Of a DNA stretch of 23,267 nt, positions 13,446-21,253 are shown piece by piece; position 1 is the first letter of the stretch; every line of letters starts with the position of its first letter. This DNA is from Planctomycetota bacterium (GTDB taxonomy: Bacteria; Planctomycetota; Phycisphaerae; Phycisphaerales; UBA1924), in contig JAEYUO010000030.1 in the NCBI GenBank assembly GCA_023432465.1, positions 1 through 23,267 on the forward strand, given 5' to 3'. The translations under genes were made by a program, and so were the position numbers. The notes beneath the pieces are model-generated. The model had not been told where the DNA came from and ran no database searches. It saw only the letters and a program-made list of their open reading frames with translations.

Positions 13446-15158
13446 TCATTTCAGCTTCTGCTCCAGCCGCTCGCGTGCCGCCTTCGCATCCACCTTGCCC
13501 GCGGCCAGCTTCATCACCGCGCCCACCAGCCGACCCATCGCCGCGGCCTTGCCCTCTTTGAACGCGGTAACGCTCGCGGGTTCCGCGGCGATCGCCGCAT
13601 CGCACCACGCATCCAGCGCGCCCGCATCCATCACGATGATCAATCCTCGCCGCTGCGCAACCTCCGCGGCATCCGCGCCCGCTGGTTCGTTCCCGCCGCG
13701 GCCGGGTGTCTCATACGTGAAGCCGGGGGCCTCCGGCTCCGCCCCGCACAACAGGCCAAAGAGCTCATCCGCGCCCGCCGCGGAGAGCTTGCTAGCCTCG
13801 CGCAGCGCGATGATCCCCGCGACCTGCGCCGGCGTGATGCCCAGCGCGCTGACCAGCATCGTCTCCGCTCCGCCGCCGGCATTCTGAGCAATGTCCCCGG
13901 CATCGTGCGCCGCTTCCTTCGCCGCGTGCGCCATCGCCCGTGATCGCTCGTTGGCCCGCTTCAGCCCGTTCTGCAGCACGAAGTTCGCCGCCACGCGCCC
14001 CGCACGCGATCTCTCGACCCCACGCTCGACCGCCGCGTCAACACTCGACTCGTAGAACAGGCAGTCGTCTCGCTCCTCGGTGATCGCCGCGGCCTCCTTG
14101 GCCGCAAGGCCATAGTCGGCAACGTACCGCTTCGCCCGGCTCAGCGGCAGCTCCGGCACCCTCGCGGCGATCCGCTCGCGCCACTCGTCGCTCACCATCA
14201 CCGGCGGCAGGTCCGGGTCCGGGAAGTAGCGGTAATCGTGCGCTTCTTCCTTCTCGCGCTGCACAAAGGTCTCGAGCTTCACATCGTCCCAGCCCCGCGT
14301 CGTCTTCGTGCCCGATGCAAACTCGATCCCGTCCTTCTCCCACCGTCGCGGCTGCTCGCGCAGCTCAAACTCGATCGCCCCCTTGAGGGACTTGAACGAG
14401 TTGAGGTTCTTGACCTCGACGATGGGCGTCTTGACGGTTCGGCCGTCATCAAGTGTCAACACGCAGTTGATGTTCGGCTCGAACCGCATGTGCCCGCGCT
14501 GCATCACGCCCTCGCTCGCCCCCAGAAAGCGGCAGATGTTCCGCAGCATCTGGCTGAACACCACGCACTCATCGGCGGTGCGGAAATCGGGCTGCGTCAC
14601 AATCTCCAGCAGCGGTGTCCCCGCGCGGTTGTAGTCGGCGTACGACCACTCGCCCCCGCGGCCGCCCCCGCCCGGCAACTCGTGCAGCAGCTTGCCCGCA
14701 TCCTCTTCAAGGTGCGCGCGGATGATCCCGATGTCGCGCCCGCCCCCTTCGCCGCCTTTGGCCAAACCGTCAAAGTCGATCCGCCCGTCCGCGCCGATCG
14801 GCGGCAGCATCACGCTCCCATCAAAGCACAGCGGCAGGTCGTACTGCGAGATCTGGTAGTTCTTGGGCAGGTCCGCGTAGAAGTAGCTCTTCCGGTCCCA
14901 CTTGCTCAGCGGGGCGATCGAGCACCCCAGCGCCAGCCCGACCATCATCGACAGCTCGACCGCAGCAAGATTCATGACCGGGAGCGCGCCGGGCAGCGCA
15001 AGCACCACCGGGTCGATCAGCGTGTTGGGTTCGACGCCCCCCGCGCGGGCATACACCTCCGGGTGCGCCGGGCTGGCGACGCGGCTGAACATCTTGCTGC
15101 GCGTGGCAAGCTCGATGTGGACCTCCATGCCGACGATCAGTTGGACGGAGCGGATCAT
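13446..15158 (-). CDS. gatB: Aspartyl/glutamyl-tRNA(Asn/Gln) amidotransferase subunit B
   Basis: 570 residues from ATG 15158. GatB is the kinase/tRNA-binding subunit of GatCAB, which converts Glu-tRNA(Gln) and/or Asp-tRNA(Asn) to Gln- or Asn-tRNA. Visible signatures: GMEVHIEL (10-17), DLPKNYQISQYDLPL (~95-109), the metal/ATP-site stretch DYNRAGTPLLEIVTQP, EVKNLNSFKSLKGAIEFE, and the terminal YqeY-like tail (GRLVGAVMKLAAGKVD...). It is longer than the usual ~480-500 residues because of Gly-rich loops (GGEGGGRD, GGGGRGG) and extra Ala-rich helical sequence near 390-500. gatA and gatC are not adjacent. No clear Shine-Dalgarno. Divergent from the next gene across 60 bases. Confidence 0.96.
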   Translation of the reverse strand: MIRSVQLIVGMEVHIELATRSKMFSRVASPAHPEVYARAGGVEPNTLIDPVVLALPGALPVMNLAAVELSMMVGLALGCSIAPLSKWDRKSYFYADLPKNYQISQYDLPLCFDGSVMLPPIGADGRIDFDGLAKGGEGGGRDIGIIRAHLEEDAGKLLHELPGGGGRGGEWSYADYNRAGTPLLEIVTQPDFRTADECVVFSQMLRNICRFLGASEGVMQRGHMRFEPNINCVLTLDDGRTVKTPIVEVKNLNSFKSLKGAIEFELREQPRRWEKDGIEFASGTKTTRGWDDVKLETFVQREKEEAHDYRYFPDPDLPPVMVSDEWRERIAARVPELPLSRAKRYVADYGLAAKEAAAITEERDDCLFYESSVDAAVERGVERSRAGRVAANFVLQNGLKRANERSRAMAHAAKEAAHDAGDIAQNAGGGAETMLVSALGITPAQVAGIIALREASKLSAAGADELFGLLCGAEPEAPGFTYETPGRGGNEPAGADAAEVAQRRGLIIVMDAGALDAWCDAAIAAEPASVTAFKEGKAAAMGRLVGAVMKLAAGKVDAKAARERLEQKLK

Positions 15159-15218
15159 GGGGGAGGGTAGGTTTCGCGAAGTGAGGGAACCGTGGTCTGT
15201 CCGCGGTGGTAGAGTCTG

Positions 15219-16790
15219 ATGATGCTGATCTGGCCCGCCAACTCGTGGGTGTTCTGGCTGGTCGTCGCAGCTGGGCTGGGGCTGTATCTTCGGCTCGCGC
15301 TGTTCTCAGCTACCAACCGGCGTATGCCGCGGCACAGACGGGTAGTGCGCGGCGTGCTCGCGGGCATCGTGACTGTGGCGACGGCCGCTCTGCCAAGCCT
15401 CGTCTTCTATCTCGTCGCTGGTGCGGGATTCTCCGGCGACAGAATCGACGCGGCGATGTGGACGGTCGCGGTCGTTCTCGGCGCGCTTGCGCTCCTCACC
15501 GCTGGGTGGGCACTGTTCCGCGATCGCGCCGGCAAACTGCGTCACTGCCCCAAGTGCTGGTATGACATGTCAGGTGTGACCTCACTCACCTGTTCGGAAT
15601 GCGGCTACTCCGCTCGCGTTGAGCAGCAGTTGCACGCGCGACGCCGACGCTGGGGCGGCGTGGTCCTGGCGGGGCTATTGATCACCGCGGCGATCGGCAC
15701 AGCGCATGGCCCCGATCTCCGGGACGGCGGCTGGTCACGGGCGATTCCCGACGTTGTGCTGCTTGCGCTGATGCCCTATCCCACAGGCTCAGCACACTTG
15801 GAGCAGGAGTTCTCGCGGCGGATCGAGATGGGGCTAGCCGATCGGACAATGAGCGCCGGAGGTCTGCGCAGTTGGGTAGCGGATTGGGCCGTCCGGCGAT
15901 CACTGCGCACAAGCCAAACCCCAGGGGTCAATGCCAAGGGTCTGGCGTTCGCAGAATGGAGCACGAGCGCATTTGACCTCTTCCTTTCTGACATCGCAGC
16001 CCTCGCATCGAGCGGCAATGCACCCGCAATGCTCCTGATGGTCGAGCGTGCGCCCGGCGATTCGCGGACACGGGCGGCCGCTGAGTCGCTCATCGTTCAC
16101 CGCCATGTGCCGCTCCGCACTCTGGGCGTGTACGCCCTTGCCCGTAGCGAGCAGCTCGCCAACCGGACAGAGAACCTCGTACCACGATTGGAAGAGTTGG
16201 CGCTGTCCGATGATCCCGCCGTTCGAGCAACTGTCATGAACTCCCTTCGTGAGATGCCGATGACGCCCGCTGTCAGCGCGCTCGTGGATAGCGGACTCCA
16301 GGATGCTGACTTTAAGGTCCGCAGATCCGCTCTCAGCGTGCTCGCTTTCGGCCACGCCGACGACTCGCGCCTGCGGCTGACGCTTCACGCTTGGCTGACC
16401 GGCCAAAACGTCGAGCATCGTAACTTCGCGGTCTGGCTGGTAGCGATGTATGGACCGGTGTCCAACGAGTTGGTGGAGGCCCTGCCCGAAGCGATTGTGA
16501 ACAGTCTGAGCACAACGGAACATGACGATATCTTCCTGCGCCTTGTTGAGGGACCGCTCTCGGGGGTCGAGTGCGTGGAGGTCTTTGCTGCGTGCGGCCA
16601 AGACGCCAAGTTCCGACCTCTGATCGTGAAGGCGGTGGACTACCTGGGTGTGAAAGCGCCGCAGTCGCTCGTGCAGCTGGTTGAACTCGAAGCCCGATGG
16701 CGCGCCGAGGGCGACGCGGCAAGTGCCGACGCGATGGCTGCCGTGATCCGGGGTATCGAGGAGCGACTCGAACAAGTCAATGGGGAGTGA
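15219..16790 (+). CDS. Membrane protein with zinc ribbon and HEAT-like repeats
   Basis: 523 residues from ATG 15219 (a second ATG follows directly). TM helices at ~8-30, 47-69, 80-100 and 146-162. Between TM3 and TM4 is a zinc ribbon with CPKC at 110-113 and CSEC at 125-128, in the pattern CxxCxYDMSG...CxECG typical of a planctomycete-restricted membrane family. The large C-terminal part (~190-520) is helical with HEAT-like repeats (e.g. PAVRATVMNSLREM ... DADFKVRRSALSVLAFGHAD). The ribbon should be cytosolic and the HEAT part a protein-binding scaffold. No enzyme motif. Its 3' end overlaps the convergent gene by 14 bases. No clear ribosome binding site; TAGAGT just upstream could indicate a leaderless mRNA. 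Confidence 0.75.
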   Translation: MMLIWPANSWVFWLVVAAGLGLYLRLALFSATNRRMPRHRRVVRGVLAGIVTVATAALPSLVFYLVAGAGFSGDRIDAAMWTVAVVLGALALLTAGWALFRDRAGKLRHCPKCWYDMSGVTSLTCSECGYSARVEQQLHARRRRWGGVVLAGLLITAAIGTAHGPDLRDGGWSRAIPDVVLLALMPYPTGSAHLEQEFSRRIEMGLADRTMSAGGLRSWVADWAVRRSLRTSQTPGVNAKGLAFAEWSTSAFDLFLSDIAALASSGNAPAMLLMVERAPGDSRTRAAAESLIVHRHVPLRTLGVYALARSEQLANRTENLVPRLEELALSDDPAVRATVMNSLREMPMTPAVSALVDSGLQDADFKVRRSALSVLAFGHADDSRLRLTLHAWLTGQNVEHRNFAVWLVAMYGPVSNELVEALPEAIVNSLSTTEHDDIFLRLVEGPLSGVECVEVFAACGQDAKFRPLIVKAVDYLGVKAPQSLVQLVELEARWRAEGDAASADAMAAVIRGIEERLEQVNGE

Positions 16791-17253
16791 CGGCTCCTCC
16801 CGCGCTGCGTCTCGCCCCGCACTCCGGACACACCGCCCCCTCGGCCAGCCCGCGCAGGTCATACCCGCACGCCGCGCACGCCCATCGCGGCCGCCGTCGC
16901 AGCGCGGGCAGCCACAGCACACACGCAGCCGCCGCGCTCACCGACGTGTGCATCCAGAGCGGCCGCCACGTCGTCACATGAAACCACGTGCTCGTGCGGT
17001 ACGTCCGCCAACGCATCGGTTCGCCCTTGGGCGCTGCCGTGATGGTGTTCCCCATCCGCGCGCCCGGCGGCTTCGCCGGCCGCCCGAGCCCGATCGCCCC
17101 GCGCGACACCATCACCGCGTGCCCCTGCATCGGCTCCCACCGCATCCACCACCACACCGACGCGACCCACAGCCCGCCCCACGCGATGGCCAGCGCGGTG
17201 ACGCCCCACCGCGCCATCACCAGCAGCCGCCCTGCAACGCTCCCGCTCCGCAT
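16777..17253 (-). CDS. Small zinc-ribbon membrane protein
   Basis: 158 residues. TM helices at ~14-36 and ~103-118. C-terminal zinc ribbon: CAAC at 126-129 and CPEC at 142-145, with the CGYDLRG...CPECGA signature common in planctomycetes. Between the helices lies a Trp-rich extracytoplasmic loop (~37-100). Shares the ribbon type with the neighbour it converges on (overlap 16777-16790). It is the last gene of the mqnA-kinase-ribbon run, 18 bases after the kinase stop. Function unknown. Confidence 0.7.
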   Translation of the reverse strand: MRSGSVAGRLLVMARWGVTALAIAWGGLWVASVWWWMRWEPMQGHAVMVSRGAIGLGRPAKPPGARMGNTITAAPKGEPMRWRTYRTSTWFHVTTWRPLWMHTSVSAAAACVLWLPALRRRPRWACAACGYDLRGLAEGAVCPECGARRSAGGAVTPH

Positions 17254-17271
17254 GTTCGTTCTACCGCCGCC

Positions 17272-18150
17272 TCACCCGCCCGGATTCGCCAGCGGGTTCA
17301 CCTTCGGTCTGGGGTCGCCATGATGCGCCACTGCCCGGGCCGCATCGTCCCACACCATCCGTCGCATCCGGCGATACTCGCTGTGCGGCACATCGGCGAT
17401 TGTGCGCGGAGAGTGAACGGGTGCATCGGGCGTGCTGATCCCAAGTTCAAGGTCGATGAACGCCCGCACCGCCCGCATCATCAACGCCCGCCGCGGCCGC
17501 ACGCCGCACCCCGTCGGCTCGATCACCAGCGATGCGAACATCCGCGCCGCGCCGGGAATGGTCGCCCGCCGCACACCCTCACAGTCAATCACCGCGACCT
17601 GCGCGGCGGAGGCCGTCCACCGCTCGACGATGACGTTGGACGGCTTGTGATCCCGGTTCAACAGCTCCTCCATCTGCGCGATCTGCTCCCCCACCGCCCG
17701 CGCGATCGCGTGCTGCGCCCGCACGCCCGGCGCGCCTGCCGCCGCGCTGTGCACATTCGCCATCACCCGCAGCAGCGTCACACCCTCCACCCACTCCATG
17801 ACCAGCAGCTCGCACGCTCGCCCCTCCACCTCCGCCCGCGCCAGCACGAACACCCTTGCCGTCTTCACGCCCTTCCCGGCAAGCATCGCCGCGCCGCGCC
17901 AGTGCCGGTCTCCCTTTCCCCGTCCCAGCGCGCACTTCACCCGCGACCACACCCCATCGATCTCGCGGCACTTCACCACGGCATCCCGCCCCATCATCGA
18001 AGCCCGCCGCACCCACGTCGCGCCGTCCTGCTTCAGCAGCGACGACGACTTGATCCAACTCGCATCGCCAATCGCGGCCGCCCACATCGCCGCATCCTCC
18101 CCCCGGTGCGCACGGACGATCCGAACCTGCTCGAAGCGCGATGGATTCAC
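17272..18150 (-). CDS. WaaP-like lipopolysaccharide/sugar kinase
   Basis: 292 residues from GTG 18150, chosen because GTGA overlaps the mqnA stop (18147-18150); an ATG at 18198 lies inside mqnA. Eukaryotic-like kinase fold of the Kdo/WaaP type: Lys60 in AVVKCRE, hinge-like LLVMEWVEGVTLL (~115-127), catalytic loop NRDHKPSNVIV (Asp167, Lys169, Asn172), metal-binding Asp189 in VIDCEG. WaaP enzymes phosphorylate heptose or Kdo in LPS core; the real substrate here is open. Co-translation with a menaquinone gene is not expected from known pathways. The Cys in place of Phe in the DFG-like motif is seen. Confidence 0.75.
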   Translation of the reverse strand: MNPSRFEQVRIVRAHRGEDAAMWAAAIGDASWIKSSSLLKQDGATWVRRASMMGRDAVVKCREIDGVWSRVKCALGRGKGDRHWRGAAMLAGKGVKTARVFVLARAEVEGRACELLVMEWVEGVTLLRVMANVHSAAAGAPGVRAQHAIARAVGEQIAQMEELLNRDHKPSNVIVERWTASAAQVAVIDCEGVRRATIPGAARMFASLVIEPTGCGVRPRRALMMRAVRAFIDLELGISTPDAPVHSPRTIADVPHSEYRRMRRMVWDDAARAVAHHGDPRPKVNPLANPGG

Positions 18151-18965
18151 TCCACCCACTTCAACTCCCCGCCCTCGCACAGCCCCAGCGCAGCGCACTC
18201 CTCCACAAACCGCGCCACCGCCTCGCGCTCCGCATCCCCGACCTCATACCGCAGCTTCCGCCCCAGATACTCCGCCGCGGCTTCCCGCGGCCAGCCGCGC
18301 TCCCCCGCCCGGCTTGCCACCAGCCAGTCCATCCGCGTCGCGTTGTGCCGACGCGCGCGATCCAGCGCGCTCGCGGCCAGCCGCACCGCCGCGCTCGCCT
18401 CCTCGCCCTCGCGGCACATCCAGATCGCATAGACAAACGGCAGCCCGGTCAGCTCCTTCCACGCCTCGCCCAGGTCGAGCTGATGCTGAAACTCCGTCGC
18501 CCCCGGCGGGTCGGTCTCGACCTTGTCGCCGATGAGCAGCAGCGCATCGGGCGCAGCGCCCTTCGCGCCGATCACCACATGCTCCCGCGCATCAAAGTCC
18601 AGCACCCGCACATCCGTGCCAAAGCGCCGCTTCATGATGACGCGCATCAGCGCGACCGACGTGTGGCTGTCCGTATCCGCACCGACCGTCCGCACCTGTT
18701 CCAGCGGCACGCGCGAGAATACGCGCACCGTCATCGTCGGCCCGTCGCACCCGATCATCCCCACCGGCAGAATCGCTGCCCGGCCCCGATTCCGCGCCGC
18801 ATCGATCACCGATGCCAGCGCGACATCCACCTCGCGGTTCAGCAGCATGTCGATCAGCTTCGCCGGAACCGCGGCGATCAACTCCGCATCGCGCCACGAT
18901 GCCAGCCCCTCGATGAGCGGGAGGGTGTTCAGGTACTTCACACAGCCGATTCGAACAGCATCCAT
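18147..18965 (-). CDS. mqnA: Chorismate dehydratase (futalosine pathway of menaquinone)
   Basis: 272 residues from ATG 18965 (MDAVRIG...); a TTG at 18971 would add two residues. MqnA converts chorismate to 3-[(1-carboxyvinyl)oxy]benzoate, the first step of the futalosine route to menaquinone. Signatures: IGCVKYLNTLPL (6-17), the periplasmic-binding-protein-like core with DVALASVIDAAR, DTDSHTSVAL, and DALLLIGDKV. Length fits the family. Other mqn genes are not in the window. It begins a minus-strand operon followed by a WaaP-like kinase (4-base overlap) and a zinc-ribbon membrane gene. No clear ribosome binding site; the region before it has poly-C runs. Confidence 0.93.
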   Translation of the reverse strand: MDAVRIGCVKYLNTLPLIEGLASWRDAELIAAVPAKLIDMLLNREVDVALASVIDAARNRGRAAILPVGMIGCDGPTMTVRVFSRVPLEQVRTVGADTDSHTSVALMRVIMKRRFGTDVRVLDFDAREHVVIGAKGAAPDALLLIGDKVETDPPGATEFQHQLDLGEAWKELTGLPFVYAIWMCREGEEASAAVRLAASALDRARRHNATRMDWLVASRAGERGWPREAAAEYLGRKLRYEVGDAEREAVARFVEECAALGLCEGGELKWVE

Positions 18966-19001
18966 GGACAACGGTACGCCCCCCCGCCCCCCCGCCGCCC
19001 C

Positions 19002-19649
19002 TCACTCCTTCTTCTCGACCGCCCGCTTGTAGGTGATCTCCATCGCTTTCTGCTCCTTCCCGTCCTTGTCGGTCAGATACGTCGTCATCATGTGCGCATC
19101 CGGGCCGCTCATCCGGGTCACTTCCCGCTGCTTGCAGCGATAGCCCTGCGGGTGGTCAAACTCGCTGGTCATGGTCCACTCGCCCCGCCGCCCGTCAAAC
19201 GTCCCCGTCGAGAACATGATGTGCGTAGACGAGTTGCCGGCCCATGTCCCCTCCCACCGCTTGCTCGTGTTATTGTAGCCGAACATCCCCGAGCCCGTGT
19301 ACACCCCGCCTCCGAACTCGCCCCGGAACTCATGGCTGAGGTACCGCCCATCGTGGACCATCGTGTTCCGCATCGTCCCCGTCGAGACCATCGGCTCGGC
19401 CTCCCCCGGCATCCACATCGACACCGTCGCGTCCCACGTTCCCTCCAGCTGCTTCAGCAGTTCATGCTGCACGCCCGGCTTCCCCGCCTCGGCAAACGCC
19501 TGCATCATCTCCATCGCTTCCGGGCTCATCGCCGGCGGCTCACCGCCCGCCGGCTGATGCGCATCCGCGGGTTGACTCGCCCAGAGCGCTGCCGTCGTCG
19601 CCGCGGCCACGAAAGCACACACCGCCGAAACTGCTCGCATCCGGTTCAT
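19002..19649 (-). CDS. Secreted DUF1579 family protein
   Basis: 215 residues from ATG 19649, with AAGGAG seven bases upstream. Signal peptide ~1-30 (AVCAFVAAATTAALWA, cleavage near ADA). Residues ~62-205 match DUF1579: LEGTWDATVSMWMPG, GTMRNTMVHDGRYL, GSGMFGYNNTSKRWEGTW, GEWTMTSEF, then REVTRMSG and a KAMEITYKR end. These are lipocalin-like beta-barrels of unknown role, often exported in planctomycetes. A good candidate promoter lies 52-81 bases upstream. Stands alone between the mqnA operon and the protease. Confidence 0.85.
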   Translation of the reverse strand: MNRMRAVSAVCAFVAAATTAALWASQPADAHQPAGGEPPAMSPEAMEMMQAFAEAGKPGVQHELLKQLEGTWDATVSMWMPGEAEPMVSTGTMRNTMVHDGRYLSHEFRGEFGGGVYTGSGMFGYNNTSKRWEGTWAGNSSTHIMFSTGTFDGRRGEWTMTSEFDHPQGYRCKQREVTRMSGPDAHMMTTYLTDKDGKEQKAMEITYKRAVEKKE

Positions 19650-19701
19650 GTCCTGCTCCTTGATCGTTGCAGCCCGCTATCCAATCAAACTCCAAACAAT
19701 G

Positions 19702-19730
19702 AGCGTACCGACCGCCGCCCGCTGTGTCAA
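19702..19730 (-). promoter_or_regulatory. Candidate sigma70 promoter for the DUF1579 gene
   Basis: On the minus strand: TTGACA (19730-19725), 17-base spacer, TACGCT (19707-19702). The -35 box is a perfect consensus. Predicted start is near 19695, ~45 bases before the ATG. Confidence 0.55.
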
Positions 19731-19818
19731 GCGAACCGCCCGCACGCCGCTCGGCATCGCAGATCATGCAAACCCGATTTTGGTGACCCCCCCACCACCC
19801 CCCGCAGCCCCGCCTCGA

Positions 19819-20895
19819 TCAGCCCGGGCACCCGCCAAACCACGCGCCCAGGTAGCTGAAGATGTCCGAAACCGACACGCCCGCCACCCCGTCCACATCC
19901 GCGCGCGATGCGTTGGCCATGAAGTCGCGGATGAACCCGAACAGGTCCGGCACCGTCGTCTCGCCATCCCCATCGTGATCGGCGATGCACTCCCCGCATG
20001 CGGCCCGCGAAACCAGCCGCGGCAGCCCGCCCAGATCATGCCACGACTGCACCCCGACCGCGTAGGTCGAGGTCATCACGATCCCCACCACGCGCAGCTC
20101 GACCCCGCCATCCGGACAGTTCACTTCGACCATCACCGGCGCGCCCGAGTCGTGCAGGTTCGGCACCGCCCACCCCTGGACCGACGGATCCCCCGCCTGC
20201 CCGCCTCCCGAGCGCACGCACGTGACGCACGGCGTCATCACACACTCGTTGATGGGCAGGAGAGCCCCCTGCTGAGCCGCGGCCGTCGTTCCGCCGGACC
20301 ACCGCAGCCGCCACGGGTCCCCGGCCCCAAGGCACTCCCCGCTGAACCCCCACCCCGCGATCACGATCTGCTCACCGGCGATCGCCTCGCGCCGATACTC
20401 CACTGCCAGCGGCGCAATCAGCACCGGCGCGGATTCCAGCCTGCACACCGCCAGGTCCGCGCCCAAGACGCGCGAAATCGAAACGATCCGCCGCTCCTGA
20501 AACTCCCCGGCGCACCCTGTTCCCGGGAAGGTGTTGCCCACCCCGCCCGACTCGCCCCGCCGAAACCGCACCCAGAAGTCCCGTGTCCCTGCCGGCCACG
20601 GCGTGCCATCGGATCGCAGCAGCGTGTGGGCCGCGGTGATGATCAGATCGGGCTCGACCAGCACGCACGAACCCGCGACCGTCCCCGCGCACGCGGGCGA
20701 ACCCCACGCCGTCCCGATGAGCGCACCCACCGCATCCAGGCTTTGCACAGCCGGGGAAACCTCTTCGCCGTTGACAATCGCCTGCGCGGGCTCCGCCGCG
20801 ATGCCCAGTGCGAGCACACTGCCCAAAGCCAGCGCGGCGGTGCGCGCGACCCCATCCCTGCACGCCTTGGAACAACGCTTGAAGAATGGCCGCAT
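19819..20895 (-). CDS. Secreted trypsin-like serine protease with GC-type dockerin
   Basis: 358 residues from ATG 20895; the frame continues upstream to 21567 but without protein-like features. Signal peptide ~1-39, then IVNGEEV at 40, the usual mature N-terminus of chymotrypsin-family proteases. Catalytic triad visible: His90 (TAAH), Asp147 (ADLAV), Ser250 in HDSGAPV, where the family norm is GDSGGP. At least ten cysteines could form disulfides. Residues ~300-358 carry two dockerin repeats (DHDGDGETTVPDLFGFIRDF; DVDGVAGVSVSDIFSYLGAW ending FGGCP). Likely an anchored extracytoplasmic protease. The Gly-to-His and Gly-to-Ala changes around Ser may alter the oxyanion loop. Weak ribosome binding site. 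Confidence 0.85.
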   Translation of the reverse strand: MRPFFKRCSKACRDGVARTAALALGSVLALGIAAEPAQAIVNGEEVSPAVQSLDAVGALIGTAWGSPACAGTVAGSCVLVEPDLIITAAHTLLRSDGTPWPAGTRDFWVRFRRGESGGVGNTFPGTGCAGEFQERRIVSISRVLGADLAVCRLESAPVLIAPLAVEYRREAIAGEQIVIAGWGFSGECLGAGDPWRLRWSGGTTAAAQQGALLPINECVMTPCVTCVRSGGGQAGDPSVQGWAVPNLHDSGAPVMVEVNCPDGGVELRVVGIVMTSTYAVGVQSWHDLGGLPRLVSRAACGECIADHDGDGETTVPDLFGFIRDFMANASRADVDGVAGVSVSDIFSYLGAWFGGCPG

Positions 20896-20957
20896 GAGAG
20901 TTCGCCGTAGACAGTGTGAAGACCCGGTGTCGCGACAGCCGTGCGCCTCAAACCACT

Positions 20958-20979
20958 CCCGACGCCTCCGCGCGTCGGG
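20958..20979 (-). promoter_or_regulatory. Hairpin in the protease mRNA leader
   Basis: cccgacgc (20958-20965) and gcgtcggg (20972-20979) form a perfect 8-bp stem with a six-base loop. It falls ~63 bases upstream of the protease ATG and within its predicted leader. No T-run, so a terminator is unlikely. Confidence 0.35.
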
Positions 20980-21065
20980 TGGACCGTTCCCCCGATAGCA
21001 GACCCAAACCGACCCTCCCGCCCCAACGTCCCGAAAAGAGACCCTTTCCGGAGCCGTGCGGACCC

Positions 21066-21094
21066 GTTTTACCGGATGCACCTCCGCAAAGCAA
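21066..21094 (-). promoter_or_regulatory. Candidate promoter for the protease gene
   Basis: On the minus strand: TTGCTT (21094-21089), 17-base spacer, TAAAAC (21071-21066). Predicted start is near 21059, leaving a ~160-base leader that contains the 20958-20979 hairpin. Confidence 0.4.
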
Positions 21095-21253
21095 GCACGA
21101 TCGGTGTTATCGGGCTCATCCCGGCACGGTCCGTCCCCTGTCGCGTCCCGAGCCGGTCGATTTCCCTGACTTCTGGTCAATTCCGGCCAACCGCGCCCGC
21201 CCTGCCTGCCCAGTTTCCGCCGCGAAACCGAGGAATCAGGTAGTCTGGGCGGC

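Larger units (their letters stand above)
20896..21253. other. Divergent intergenic region, protease / amidohydrolase-like genes
   Basis: 358 bases with no credible gene on either strand. Contains a hairpin and a candidate minus-strand promoter for the protease. For the plus-strand gene only a TAGTCT box (21241-21246) seven bases before its ATG was seen, which would imply a nearly leaderless mRNA. Confidence 0.5.

Noticed and set aside
14238..15170. 310-codon plus-strand frame opposite gatB
   Set aside because: gatB motifs are unmistakable on the minus strand; this frame has no recognisable motif.
18966..19001. Poly-C runs as a phase-variation tract
   Set aside because: Runs of about seven C are short and lie between genes, upstream of the mqnA start and after the DUF1579 stop; no evidence of frame switching.
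18141..19859. Long plus-strand frame across mqnA and the DUF1579 gene
   Set aside because: His/Arg/Pro-rich shadow of well-supported minus-strand genes; no start signal or domain.
19648..20910. 420-codon plus-strand frame opposite the protease
   Set aside because: Arg/Pro/His-rich shadow; the catalytic triad and dockerin repeats lie on the minus strand.
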